Shown in pieces: positions 54,234 through 62,744 of a stretch of 64,000 nt of DNA (positions are counted from its first letter, which is position 1; every line of letters begins with the position of its first letter). Below the pieces are notes generated by a model. The model had not been told where the DNA came from. It did no database searches and worked only from the letters and a program-made list of their open reading frames with translations. A program made the translations under genes and the position numbers. This stretch comes from Planctomycetota bacterium (GTDB lineage Bacteria; Planctomycetota; UBA1135; UBA2386), in NCBI GenBank assembly GCA_016716265.1, contig JADJWQ010000006.1, positions 3,065,501 through 3,129,500 of the forward strand, given 5' to 3'.

Positions 54234-55541
54234 ATGCGCCTGCCACCCGCTGTCCTCGCCATCTCGCTCGGCCTCGTCGCGCCACTCGCGGCACAGGTCG
54301 TCCAACACCAGGGCCTGACCGATTGGACCCACCTCGGCACCGCGCCGAACTGGACCGACGACGTGCCGGAGCCGAGCGCCGACTTCGGCCTCGTCGACCA
54401 GCTCAATCAGGAGACCGACCTCTACTACGCGTCGCCGGTCTACCTGCTCGATCCCGGCACCTACGTCGCCAGCGTGCGCGTGCGGAAGACGGTCAGCCAG
54501 ACCGGCGTCGCCGATCTGACGTTCGTGGTCGTCGCCGGCAGCGTCGGCGATCTCACGACGCTCGCGGCGGCCGATCAGCCGACCGACACCTGGGTGCGCA
54601 CGGCGAACGTCGTGTTCGACGTGACGGTGCCGCAGACGCCCGTGTCGCTGTTCCTGCAGAACCGCGACACGAACATCACCAAGCAGAACTACCAGTTCGA
54701 CTCGGTGCGGCTCGGCCGCATCGACGTCGGTCCGGTGATCGCCTGCGAGTCGATGCCGCTCGACTGGGGGCACCACTGGGGTGCGCCGTACTACACCGGC
54801 CCGGTCGCCGACAACGACTCGGTGTTCGGCGTCGCGGAGGAGCTCAGCTACGTGTGGTGGCTGTTCTGGGAGTCGCCGACCTACACCTTGCAGCCGGGCA
54901 CCTACACCGCGAACGTGCGCGCGAAGAAGACCGTCAGCACCGCCGGCGCCTATCCGATCGACCTGCAGATCGACATCGGCGGCAACGTCACGCAGGTCAC
55001 CTGGGCGGTCGCGGACCAGACGTTGAACACCTTCGTGGTCACGCCCGACCTGACCTTCGACATCACGCAGCCGAACACGCAGGTCGTGTTCCGCTTCAAC
55101 AACACGAACACGGCATTCCAGAAGACCAACTACCGCTTCGACGCGTTCTACCTGCGCCGCGGCAGCTTCGGCTACGAGGGCACGGCCTGCGCGTCGTCGC
55201 TCGGCACCGTCAGGATGCGCGGCGCGCCGCCGCAGCTCGGCCGCGTGCACCGGGTCGAGATCGGCAATGCGCCCGGTATCGCGCTGCTGATCTATGGCGT
55301 CACGCCGCAGTCGATCGACCTGACGGCGATCGGGATGCCGGGCTGCAGCCTGTACACGAACGTCTCGTTCAGCGTCCCGCTGCAGGCGCAGAACGGCACC
55401 GCCGTGAGCGAGCTGACCATGCCGAGCATCCCGGCGCTCGCCGGCCAGACGTTCCTCAACCAGGCCGTCGTCGTCGACCCCGCCGCCAATGCACTCGGGC
55501 TCGCCAGCTCGCAGCGCGGCCGGGCGAGGTTCTCGCTCTGA
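54234..55541 (+). CDS. exported protein with two beta repeats and the shared tail module
   Basis: A 435-residue exported protein (signal peptide about 1-20, ending LAAQ; GGAG before the ATG). Two similar beta-rich domains follow (about 22-160 and about 165-315). Each has a 'P.Y.L.PGTY.A.VR..KTVS.(T)G' segment (YLLDPGTYVASVRVRKTVSQTG, and TLQPGTYTANVRAKKTVSTAG) and a later 'TP.LTFD(V/I)T(V/Q)P.T' strand, so it arose by internal duplication of a jelly-roll-like, possibly carbohydrate-binding fold. The C-terminal about 120 residues are the shared tail module (YEGTACASSLGTVRM to LGLASSQRGRARFSL). I know no named family. It sits directly before the kinase gene (18-base gap), perhaps sharing its transcript. 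Confidence 0.85.
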   Translation: MRLPPAVLAISLGLVAPLAAQVVQHQGLTDWTHLGTAPNWTDDVPEPSADFGLVDQLNQETDLYYASPVYLLDPGTYVASVRVRKTVSQTGVADLTFVVVAGSVGDLTTLAAADQPTDTWVRTANVVFDVTVPQTPVSLFLQNRDTNITKQNYQFDSVRLGRIDVGPVIACESMPLDWGHHWGAPYYTGPVADNDSVFGVAEELSYVWWLFWESPTYTLQPGTYTANVRAKKTVSTAGAYPIDLQIDIGGNVTQVTWAVADQTLNTFVVTPDLTFDITQPNTQVVFRFNNTNTAFQKTNYRFDAFYLRRGSFGYEGTACASSLGTVRMRGAPPQLGRVHRVEIGNAPGIALLIYGVTPQSIDLTAIGMPGCSLYTNVSFSVPLQAQNGTAVSELTMPSIPALAGQTFLNQAVVVDPAANALGLASSQRGRARFSL

Positions 55542-55559
55542 TCCGGGCGCCGCATCGCG

Positions 55560-58500
55560 ATGCCCGACCGGCCGCGCCCTCCGGACGCATTGCTGCTCGC
55601 GTTCGCCGAGCGCGTGCTCGGTGATCGCCTGGACGGCGCCGAGCGGACCCTCGAGGATTACCTCGCCGACTACCCGGGTCACGAGAGCTGGATCGCTCGC
55701 GAGTACGCGCGACTGCGCGGTGCGGCGGTCGATGGCACGGCACACTCCGCCGACGACGAGCCGACGCCGCGCACGCTCGGGGGCTACGAGCTCGTCCGCG
55801 AGGTCGCGCGCGGCGGGCAGGCGGTCGTCCACGAAGCGTTCGATCCGCGCCTGAAGCGGCGCGTCGCCGTCAAGGTCCTGCGCGTCGACCCCGACTTCGG
55901 TGCCGTTGCGCTCGCGCGCTTCACCCGCGAGGCGGAGCTGACCGCGCGGCTCGACGACCCGGCGATCTGCCCGGTGCTCGGCACCGGCGTCGGCGACGGC
56001 GTCGCGTGGATCGCGATGCGCTTCGTCGATGGCCGCACGCTCGCCGACGAGCTGGCCAACCGCCGCGCCGCCCACCGCGCGGAGGCGGACGACGCACTGC
56101 TCGGCTGGTTCGAGACGATGCTGCGCGCGCTGCATCGCGCGCACGCGCTCGGCATCGTCCACCGCGACCTGAAGCCCGGGAACCTGATGGTCGATGCCGA
56201 CGGCCGCCCGGTGATCGTCGACTTCGGCCTCGCGCGCGCCGACGACGCCGGCGGCGTGCCGACCCGCACCGGCGACCGCCTCGGCACGCCCGCCTACATG
56301 GCGCCGGAGCAGATCCGCGGCGAGCCGAGCGACGCGCGCACCGACGTGCACGCCATGGGCGTCGCGCTGTTCGAGCTCGTCACGCTGCGGCATCCGTTCG
56401 TCGGCGAGCGCGCGACGACGACGACGCCGAGCCGCGAGGTGGTCTACCGCTCGATCCTCGAATCCGACGCGCCGGACGCACGCCGCGCGGCACCGGCCGG
56501 CCGGCGCGCGGTGTCGCGCGAGCTCGCCGCCGTGCTCGCCCGCGCGATGGCGAAGGACCCGCGCCGCCGCTACCCGACGGCGGCCGACTTCGCCGACGAT
56601 CTCGCCCGGCTGCGGCGGGGCGAGCCGGTGTCGGCGCGACCGGTGGGCCCGGTGCGCCGCACGTTCGCGTGGTCGCGCCGCCGACCACTCGCCGCGGTGG
56701 CGCTCGCGCTCGCCGCGCTCAGCATCGTCGGTGCGCTGGTCGGGTCGCTGGCGTTCCTGGCGGCGCTGCGCGGCGAGCGTGACGCGACCCGCCGCGCGCT
56801 GCGTACCACGCGTGCGCTGGCATTGTCGACCGCCGCGCGCGAGGAGACGCGCGACTCGCCGATCCGCGGCCTCGTGCTCGCGCTGGCGAGCCTCGACGCC
56901 GAGCCGAGCGAAGGTGCTCTGACGGCGCTGCACGGCGCCTGGGCGGACGCCCGCGAGCAGGCCTCGTGGCAGCCTGAGCTGGCACAGGTGCTGGACCTGC
57001 GCGTGCTGCCCGACGGGCACCGGGTCGCGTTCCTGTCGCGCAGCGGTGCCGTGTGGCTGGCGGACGCCGATGCGCCGGACGCCGCACCGCTCGAGCTCGC
57101 GCGATTGCCGACACCGGTCGCGGAGCTCGCCCCGCACCCGGACGGTGAGCGCTTCGCCGTCGTCGCCGACGGTGGATTGTGGCTCGTGTCGACCGCGACA
57201 CCGGGTCGATCGGCGAACCTCGTGCCTGCCGGTAGCTCACTACGCGCCGTATGCATCGCGCCGACCGGCGATCGGCTCGCGACCGGCGACGCGCACGGCG
57301 AGCTCGCGCTGCGCGACTCGACCGGCGCGGTAGTCGAGCAGCCCGCATTGCCGCGCGACATGCCCGCGCCGGTCGAGCGCGTCGGCTGGTCGCCCGACGG
57401 CCGCCACGTGCTCGCAATGCTCGGCGATGGCACAGCCCACTTCGTCCGGCTCGCGGACGGCGACCACGCCGAGTGGCAGCTCGGCACGCCGGAGACGCTC
57501 GGCTTCCGCTTCCTCGGCGACGGTCGCCTGGTGACGACGACGACGGTCGAGGACGGCACGGCGCGCGTGTTCGGCCTGCGCATCCAGGATCCGACCGACG
57601 GCAGCTACGGCGTGATGCGCGGGATCGGCGCGTGCGAGGTGTTCGACGTGACCCCCGACGGACTGTGCATCGCCGCCGGCGGTCACAGCTACCAGGCGGC
57701 CGTCGTCGACCTGCGGATCCCCGCGAAGTACCCGATCGGCGATCACACCGGGGCGGTGCGCGACCTGCGCTTCGGGGCGGACGGCCGACTCGTGACCGCG
57801 AGCGAGGACCACGTCGTGCGCGTGATCGGGCCCGGCGCAGCGCCGGTGCGCGAGCTGCACGGTCACGACAACCACGTCGTGCACGTGCGCTTCCTCGGCG
57901 ACGGCCGCGTCGTCAGCGCCGATCTCGACGGCGCCATACGCGTCTGGGCGCGGCACGCGGCCGGCGATCTGGACCTCGGCGGCGATGGCACGTGGTCGGG
58001 CCGCGCCTTCGTGCGGCCGGGCCACGGCGAGATCGTCGTCGTGCTGCGCGGCGCACTCGGAGTCGTCCCCGCCGACCGCAGTGGACCGCCGCGGCGCATC
58101 GAGCTCCCGGTCACGACGCCGATCCTGGTCGACTTCGACCCCGCCGGCAGGCACGCGATCGCGAGCGCCGAGGACGGTCACGCCTACGTCATCGACCTGA
58201 TGGACGGCGCGGTCACCGATCTCGGCGCGCACTGCCCATTCGGTCTCGTCGCCGCGCTCGGCGCCGAGCGCTTCGCGACGCTCGACGTCGACTGCGTACG
58301 CTGCTTCGACGCCGCCGGCATCCCGAGCGCCGCGCCGATCGCGTTCGCCGCAGCGCCGAGCGCGATCGCTGCGGCGCCGGCCCGCGGCCGGTTCGCCGTC
58401 GGCGATCTCGGGGGAACGGTCCGCATGTTCGCGCGCGACGGCAGCGAGCTCGCGCACGGCGCGATCCCCGACCAGGTCGGTGGGCTCCGCTTCCTCGACG

Positions 58501-59042
58501 ACGGCACGCACCTCGCCGCGCAGCGACGCTCCGGTGACGCGTTCCTGCTGGCGCCCGGCGTGAACGGCTCACTCGCGACCGCGCAGCTCGACCACGGCGG
58601 CGCGATGGTGCTCGACATGGACACCGCGCCGGACGGCTCGCTCGCGACCGCCGCCGTCGACGGCTTCGTCCGCGTCTTCGATCGCGACGGTCGGCCGACC
58701 GCACGGTTCCGGGCCGGCCGCGGCACCGCGGCGGCGCTCGCGTTCGCCCCGCACGGTGACCGCCTCGCGGTCGCGTCCGGCCGCGGCGAGGTCGCCCTGT
58801 TCGCTCCCGACGGAGCGCTGCTGCTGCGCTATGCGAGCCTCCCGCAGGCCCCGAAGCGCCTCGCGTTCACACCGGACGGGGCGACGCTGCTCGCCTCCGG
58901 CCTCGTCGATCGGATCACCGCGTGGCCGACCGTGCCGGACGTGCTACGGAGCCAAGCCCGCTCCCGCCTGCACCGCCAGCTGACCGCACGCGAGCGCGAC
59001 CGCCTCGCCCCGTTGCTCGACGAACCGGTGCCGCCGAGATGA
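55560..59042 (+). CDS. Ser/Thr protein kinase with C-terminal propeller repeats
   Basis: An 1160-residue Hanks-type kinase. A helical N-terminal part (about 1-70) leads into the kinase domain (about 78-360): VAVKVLRVD, HRDLKPGNLMV, DFGLARADD and GTPAYMAPEQIRGEPSDARTD. A transmembrane segment (LAAVALALAALSIVGALVGSLAFLAAL, about 378-405) is followed by about 740 residues of degenerate WD40-like blades (SYGVMRGIG, HTGAVRDLRFGADGRLVTASEDHVVRVIG, HDNHVVHVRFLGDGRVVSADLDGAIRVW), sensor material outside the membrane. The stop overlaps the ECF sigma start (ATGA), so kinase and sigma factor are made together. The layout matches the 45-49 kb pair but in a fused order. Kinase lysine, HRD and DFG are all intact. 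Confidence 0.93.
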   Translation: MPDRPRPPDALLLAFAERVLGDRLDGAERTLEDYLADYPGHESWIAREYARLRGAAVDGTAHSADDEPTPRTLGGYELVREVARGGQAVVHEAFDPRLKRRVAVKVLRVDPDFGAVALARFTREAELTARLDDPAICPVLGTGVGDGVAWIAMRFVDGRTLADELANRRAAHRAEADDALLGWFETMLRALHRAHALGIVHRDLKPGNLMVDADGRPVIVDFGLARADDAGGVPTRTGDRLGTPAYMAPEQIRGEPSDARTDVHAMGVALFELVTLRHPFVGERATTTTPSREVVYRSILESDAPDARRAAPAGRRAVSRELAAVLARAMAKDPRRRYPTAADFADDLARLRRGEPVSARPVGPVRRTFAWSRRRPLAAVALALAALSIVGALVGSLAFLAALRGERDATRRALRTTRALALSTAAREETRDSPIRGLVLALASLDAEPSEGALTALHGAWADAREQASWQPELAQVLDLRVLPDGHRVAFLSRSGAVWLADADAPDAAPLELARLPTPVAELAPHPDGERFAVVADGGLWLVSTATPGRSANLVPAGSSLRAVCIAPTGDRLATGDAHGELALRDSTGAVVEQPALPRDMPAPVERVGWSPDGRHVLAMLGDGTAHFVRLADGDHAEWQLGTPETLGFRFLGDGRLVTTTTVEDGTARVFGLRIQDPTDGSYGVMRGIGACEVFDVTPDGLCIAAGGHSYQAAVVDLRIPAKYPIGDHTGAVRDLRFGADGRLVTASEDHVVRVIGPGAAPVRELHGHDNHVVHVRFLGDGRVVSADLDGAIRVWARHAAGDLDLGGDGTWSGRAFVRPGHGEIVVVLRGALGVVPADRSGPPRRIELPVTTPILVDFDPAGRHAIASAEDGHAYVIDLMDGAVTDLGAHCPFGLVAALGAERFATLDVDCVRCFDAAGIPSAAPIAFAAAPSAIAAAPARGRFAVGDLGGTVRMFARDGSELAHGAIPDQVGGLRFLDDGTHLAAQRRSGDAFLLAPGVNGSLATAQLDHGGAMVLDMDTAPDGSLATAAVDGFVRVFDRDGRPTARFRAGRGTAAALAFAPHGDRLAVASGRGEVALFAPDGALLLRYASLPQAPKRLAFTPDGATLLASGLVDRITAWPTVPDVLRSQARSRLHRQLTARERDRLAPLLDEPVPPR

Positions 59043-59644
59043 GCTCCTTCGCGACCGACGATCCGACCACCGTGCTGCTCGACCGCGCCCGGCAGGGCGA
59101 CCGCGCCGGCCTCGACGCACTGGTCGGCCGGCTGACGCCCTGGCTGCTCGTGCAGGCCAGGGTGCGGCTCGCCGGACGGCTATCGCAGCTCGTCGATCCC
59201 GAGGACCTCGTGCAGGACGTCTGGCTGCGCGCGCTGCCGAACCTCGGCGCGCTGCAGGCGCGCGCCGGCCGCCGCACACCGGTGCTGGTCCGCTACCTCG
59301 CAACGACGCTGATCCGCCGCCTGCGCGACCTGATCGCCCGCGATCTGATCGCCCGCGAGCGCGGCCTCGACCCGGCGCGCGGCGTCACCGAAGCGATGGC
59401 CGCCAGCGTCGCCGGCGCCTTCCAATCGGCCATCGTGCGCGAGCGTGCGGCGCTGCTGTGGAATGCCGTCGCGCGCCTCGACCCGCGCGATCGCCAGCTC
59501 GTCGTGCTGCGCGGCATCGAGCGCAGCCCGATGACCGAGGTCGCCGCGATCCTGGGCCTGTCGCCCAATGCCGCCTCGCTCGCGTGGCGCCGGGCGCGCC
59601 AGCGGCTGCGGGCGCTGCTCGAGGAGTCCGCGGAGCTCGAGTGA
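59039..59644 (+). CDS. ECF-type RNA polymerase sigma factor
   Basis: A 201-residue ECF sigma factor, coupled to the kinase through an ATGA overlap. Region 2 (LLVQARVRLAGRLSQLVDPEDLVQDVWLRALPNL, about residues 37-70) and region 4 (LDPRDRQLVVLRGIERSPMTEVAAILGLSPNAASLAWRRARQRLRALL, about 148-195) are complete. No anti-sigma factor is visible; the kinase next door probably sets its activity. It is related to the 48707-49318 sigma factor but not a recent duplicate. The gene downstream is convergent, so it is the last of its transcript. Confidence 0.92.
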   Translation: MSSFATDDPTTVLLDRARQGDRAGLDALVGRLTPWLLVQARVRLAGRLSQLVDPEDLVQDVWLRALPNLGALQARAGRRTPVLVRYLATTLIRRLRDLIARDLIARERGLDPARGVTEAMAASVAGAFQSAIVRERAALLWNAVARLDPRDRQLVVLRGIERSPMTEVAAILGLSPNAASLAWRRARQRLRALLEESAELE

Positions 59645-59697
59645 CCCGGCCCGCGGCGCGAGCGCACACACGAGCCGCACGAGGCCGACGAGCGCTG

Positions 59698-59715
59698 GGT
59701 CCGTTCCCCGTCACG
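59698..59715 (+). repeat. motif shared with 49347-49365
   Basis: GGTCCGTTCCCCGTCACG, the partner of the motif at 49347-49365 (one-base difference in length). It lies 54 bases after the ECF stop and overlaps the 3' end of the convergent nuclease gene (59711-59715), so part of its sequence is constrained by coding. Confidence 0.3.
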
Positions 59716-60277
59716 ACCAGCCGAACACGATCGCGAGCGGCAGTCGCCAGCCGGGCACGACGTCGCCACCGTCGATCGCATCGTCCCCGCTCAGCACCCT
59801 GACCTCGCGCGGACCGCGGTGGGAGACGACCTCGCGTCGGCGTGGGTCGACGACCAACACCAGCCGCGTCCCCGCCGCCAGCCATTGGGCCACCTTCTCC
59901 TGGACGTCGGAGTAGCGATCGTTCGGCGAGATCACCTCGACGGCGAGGTCCGGCGCGCCCGGGAGGAACCTCGTCTCGTCACGCCACTCCGTCCCCCGCG
60001 GATTCGCGACGAACGCGACGTCAGCAGCGCGCACGGTGTCCGGATCCGTCCCGATCCGGAAGCCCGTCTCCGCGACGAACACGCTGCCGAGCGTGCGCTC
60101 CGCGACGCCGACCCCGAGCTCGCGGGCGATCGCCGCCGCGATCCGCCCGTGCGTCCCGCCGCCCGGACTCACCGGCCGGAGCTCCCCGCGCACGAGCTCG
60201 AAGCCCGCGCCGCTCCCGGACATCGCGAACAGCTCGTCGGCCGTGATGAGCTGCCTCGTGTGGACCATGGGTGCCAT
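59711..60277 (-). CDS. Uma2 family (DUF820) PD-(D/E)XK nuclease-like protein
   Basis: A 188-residue Uma2/DUF820 protein. The restriction-like core is visible: the N-terminal TADELFAM, FELVRGELRPVSPGG, the acidic VRAADVAFVANP, the catalytic-type DLAVEVISPNDRYSDVQEKVAQWLAAGTRLVLVVDP, and a final strand. These proteins are common in cyanobacteria and some other phyla, often as solo genes, and their biological substrate is unknown. GGAG lies 5 bases before the ATG at 60277. It sits alone between an ECF sigma gene and a long gene-free stretch, fitting a mobile or accessory gene. Confidence 0.88.
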   Translation of the reverse strand: MAPMVHTRQLITADELFAMSGSGAGFELVRGELRPVSPGGGTHGRIAAAIARELGVGVAERTLGSVFVAETGFRIGTDPDTVRAADVAFVANPRGTEWRDETRFLPGAPDLAVEVISPNDRYSDVQEKVAQWLAAGTRLVLVVDPRRREVVSHRGPREVRVLSGDDAIDGGDVVPGWRLPLAIVFGWS

Positions 60278-61019
60278 GGTAGCTCCGCCTCGATTCCGTC
60301 AAGAGCCACGCCGCCCTGTGCACTCCAGCCGGTCGGAGGTCGCAGTCCGGCTGCCGGATTCTCGCAGGATCAGGTCCCGGCGCTGCGCGCGGGCCAGGAC
60401 GCGCGGGCGATGGCCTACACCGGGTCGCCCGGCCGGGACCCGACGCGGGAGCCTCCAGGACCCTGTGCCCGCTGCCCGGCCGGGTCGACGCGACCCGCGG
60501 CAGGTCGACGAGCATCCAGCCCCGCGGTGTTCGCCGAGGGCCACGCCGCGTCGAGCGGCTCCGGACCCCGGCGCATCGACCAGTCAATAGAGTTCCCCAG
60601 CGGAACCCGCGCCAGCCAGCAATGCCTCGACGACGCCATTCCCACGGAATCCGGTCGAGGCGGTCTCTCCGACCACGGACGATCCATGATCGGAGGTCGC
60701 TGGCCCTGTGCGTGACGCGATCTCGGCACCCACCCGGATGGTCAGCATCGACCGTGTTCCGTCGGCGGAGAGCACCGACCCAATCGGCCGCGCTCCGGTC
60801 GATACGTTTCGGGCGCACGGTTCCGGTGGTCGCCGAGCACCGCCCGGTCACGCTGCCGTGCGTCGATTCGAGGTCGAGGTGATGCGCGGGCGGCGCTCGC
60901 TGGGGGTTTCGGCACGGCGCGAGAGAGAGGCAGGCAGGTGAGACCGGCGTGGCCTGCCTCTCCCCCGTTCCCGTCCTGCCACGCGAGGATTCCCGATTCC
61001 GAAGGGCTCCTGCTGCGGC
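60278..61019. other. 740-base region without a recognisable gene
   Basis: All open frames here look like background of GC-rich DNA and lack plausible starts or conserved composition. A short inverted repeat (CGGGTCG-ACG-CGACCCG, 60481-60497) is the only structure I can point to. I see no RNA gene. It may hold long regulatory DNA or decayed remnants. Confidence 0.5.
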
Positions 61020-62477
61020 TCAGAAGATCTGGTCTCGCAGCGTGTTCGTGAAGACGATCCGCCCGGTGCGTTCGAGGATCGCGGCCTGCAGGAAGAACGT
61101 GACGCCGACGAGGGCCGGCTGTCGGGGCACGTTGAGCGTGATGCCGCCGCGGCCGACGGGAGCGGCCAACGTGATCGCGCCGCCGAAGACCGTGGCGCCC
61201 GGGTCGACACCGAGCAGTCCGAACGGAGTCCACAGGTGGACACGCGCGGAGGCGAACCAAGGGAACGCGAACACCGGCGCGGTGCCGTAGCCGGGGCGCC
61301 ACTCGAACTCGATCGGATAGGTGCTCCCCAGAGCGGGTGGTCTCGGTGCACTCACGTGCCGGTCATGGTTGACCGAGCAGATTTGCCCGGAGATCACGTC
61401 CGCGAACGCGAAGTCCGGATCGCCGTCGCCGTCGATGTCCCCGATCGCGCTGCGCACACCACGAAGGCCGGCAGTTGCCTGCAGGATCGACCAGCGACCA
61501 GCGGTCTCGTCCACGAAGTGCCCGGCGCCGCGGTTCGTCAGCATGCGGTCGTAGCCGACGAGGTCGAGATCCCCGTCGGAATCGACGTCGACCGCTTCGA
61601 GCGGTGGGAGTGAGCCGATGATCGCGGCGAATCGTGTCGCGGTCGCGTCGACGAACGTGCCATTCGCCTGTTGCACCCAGAGGCGGGGGCTGCTGCCATC
61701 GTCGATGACGAGGTCCGCGAGCCCATCGCCGTCGACATCTTCGATGCCGGCGATGAACGTGAAGACCGTTGGCGCCGGGAATGCCGTCGCGGGGAGATGA
61801 TCGAAACGCCCGGTACCGTCGTTCCTCAGCAAGACGGGGTGACTCGCATCGGTGAAGACCAGATCGACGTCGCCGTCCGCGTCGATGTCGAGCGGCCGCG
61901 CCCGCTGCGTGACGCCCATGACGACCGGCGGCAGGGAGCTCGTGGTCACGTCGACGAAACTCGCGCCCGTCCCGAGCAGCAGTCGGCATCCGCGGCCGTG
62001 CCCCACGAACAGGTCGAGTCGACCGTCACCGTTCGCATCGAGCCAACGCACTGCGATCGACTGGGTGTAGATCAGCAGATACAGCTGCAGAGAGATGTCG
62101 ACGAACGAACCATTGTCGTTCCGGTACAGCGCTATCAGGCTGCTGTTCCCGAACACGACGGCGAGATCGAGGTCGCCGTCGCCGTCGTAGTCGCCGAGGG
62201 AGACGCCGAACGCCCTCCCGAGGGGTGCACTGGTGGCAGTCGTCCAGACTTCGTCGAACCCGCCGAGGCCGTTCGCGCGCAGGTAGATGGCGCCCTGCGT
62301 GTCGGCGGCGACGATCAGGTCGTCGATGCCGTCGCCGTCCACGTCGCCGGTCGTCATGTCGAGGATCGGCTGACCCACGAGCGCAGGCGGAATGGTCGCC
62401 GCACGCCCGGGGCGGAACTGCTGCGCAGGGACCGCGACCGTGAGCAGGAGGAGGGGCAGGAGAGCAACTCTGTTCAT
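61020..62477 (-). CDS. exported FG-GAP repeat (calcium-binding propeller) protein
   Basis: A 485-residue exported protein (signal peptide about residues 1-19, ending VPAQQ; GGAG 8 bases upstream of the ATG). It has about seven FG-GAP/VCBS repeats, each with a calcium loop of the D-x-D-G-D kind (DVDGDGIDDLIVA, DYDGDGDLDLAVV, DANGDGRLDLFVG, DIDADGDVDLVFT, DVDGDGLADLVID, DVDSDGDLDLVGY, DIDGDGDPDFAFA), so an integrin-type seven-bladed propeller is likely (about 30-370). The last about 110 residues are the shared tail module, ending IVFTNTLRDQIF. Function is unknown, plausibly surface adhesion. It lies before the GH18 gene region on the same strand. Confidence 0.88.
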   Translation of the reverse strand: MNRVALLPLLLLTVAVPAQQFRPGRAATIPPALVGQPILDMTTGDVDGDGIDDLIVAADTQGAIYLRANGLGGFDEVWTTATSAPLGRAFGVSLGDYDGDGDLDLAVVFGNSSLIALYRNDNGSFVDISLQLYLLIYTQSIAVRWLDANGDGRLDLFVGHGRGCRLLLGTGASFVDVTTSSLPPVVMGVTQRARPLDIDADGDVDLVFTDASHPVLLRNDGTGRFDHLPATAFPAPTVFTFIAGIEDVDGDGLADLVIDDGSSPRLWVQQANGTFVDATATRFAAIIGSLPPLEAVDVDSDGDLDLVGYDRMLTNRGAGHFVDETAGRWSILQATAGLRGVRSAIGDIDGDGDPDFAFADVISGQICSVNHDRHVSAPRPPALGSTYPIEFEWRPGYGTAPVFAFPWFASARVHLWTPFGLLGVDPGATVFGGAITLAAPVGRGGITLNVPRQPALVGVTFFLQAAILERTGRIVFTNTLRDQIF

Positions 62478-62744
62478 CGGTGAACTCCGATTCGTCCGAG
62501 GGGCGCCGGTCCTCGGCAATATCCAGACCTCCTGTGAGACTCTGCGCTCACGTCCCGACCGGGCGCGGCGCGTCACGGAAACGTAACGCTCCCGGCGACG
62601 CCCGGCTGGCGGCACTGGCACCGCGCGACCCGCAGGCCCTGCCGCGTCGATCCCGGCCAATTCGTGCAGGACGTCTGGCCAGGCGGGCGGCGCGACAGGC
62701 TGCCGGGAGACCAGGGGAACCGAGCGCACGGCTCGCCGCGGCCG

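Noticed and set aside
60481..60497. Inverted repeat CGGGTCG-ACG-CGACCCG
   Set aside because: A 7-base stem of this composition is not rare here, and it is neither near a gene end nor followed by T residues.
60278..61019. Several short open frames in the gap before the FG-GAP gene
   Set aside because: None has a ribosome binding site, a signal peptide or a recognisable motif; they read as random high-GC translation.
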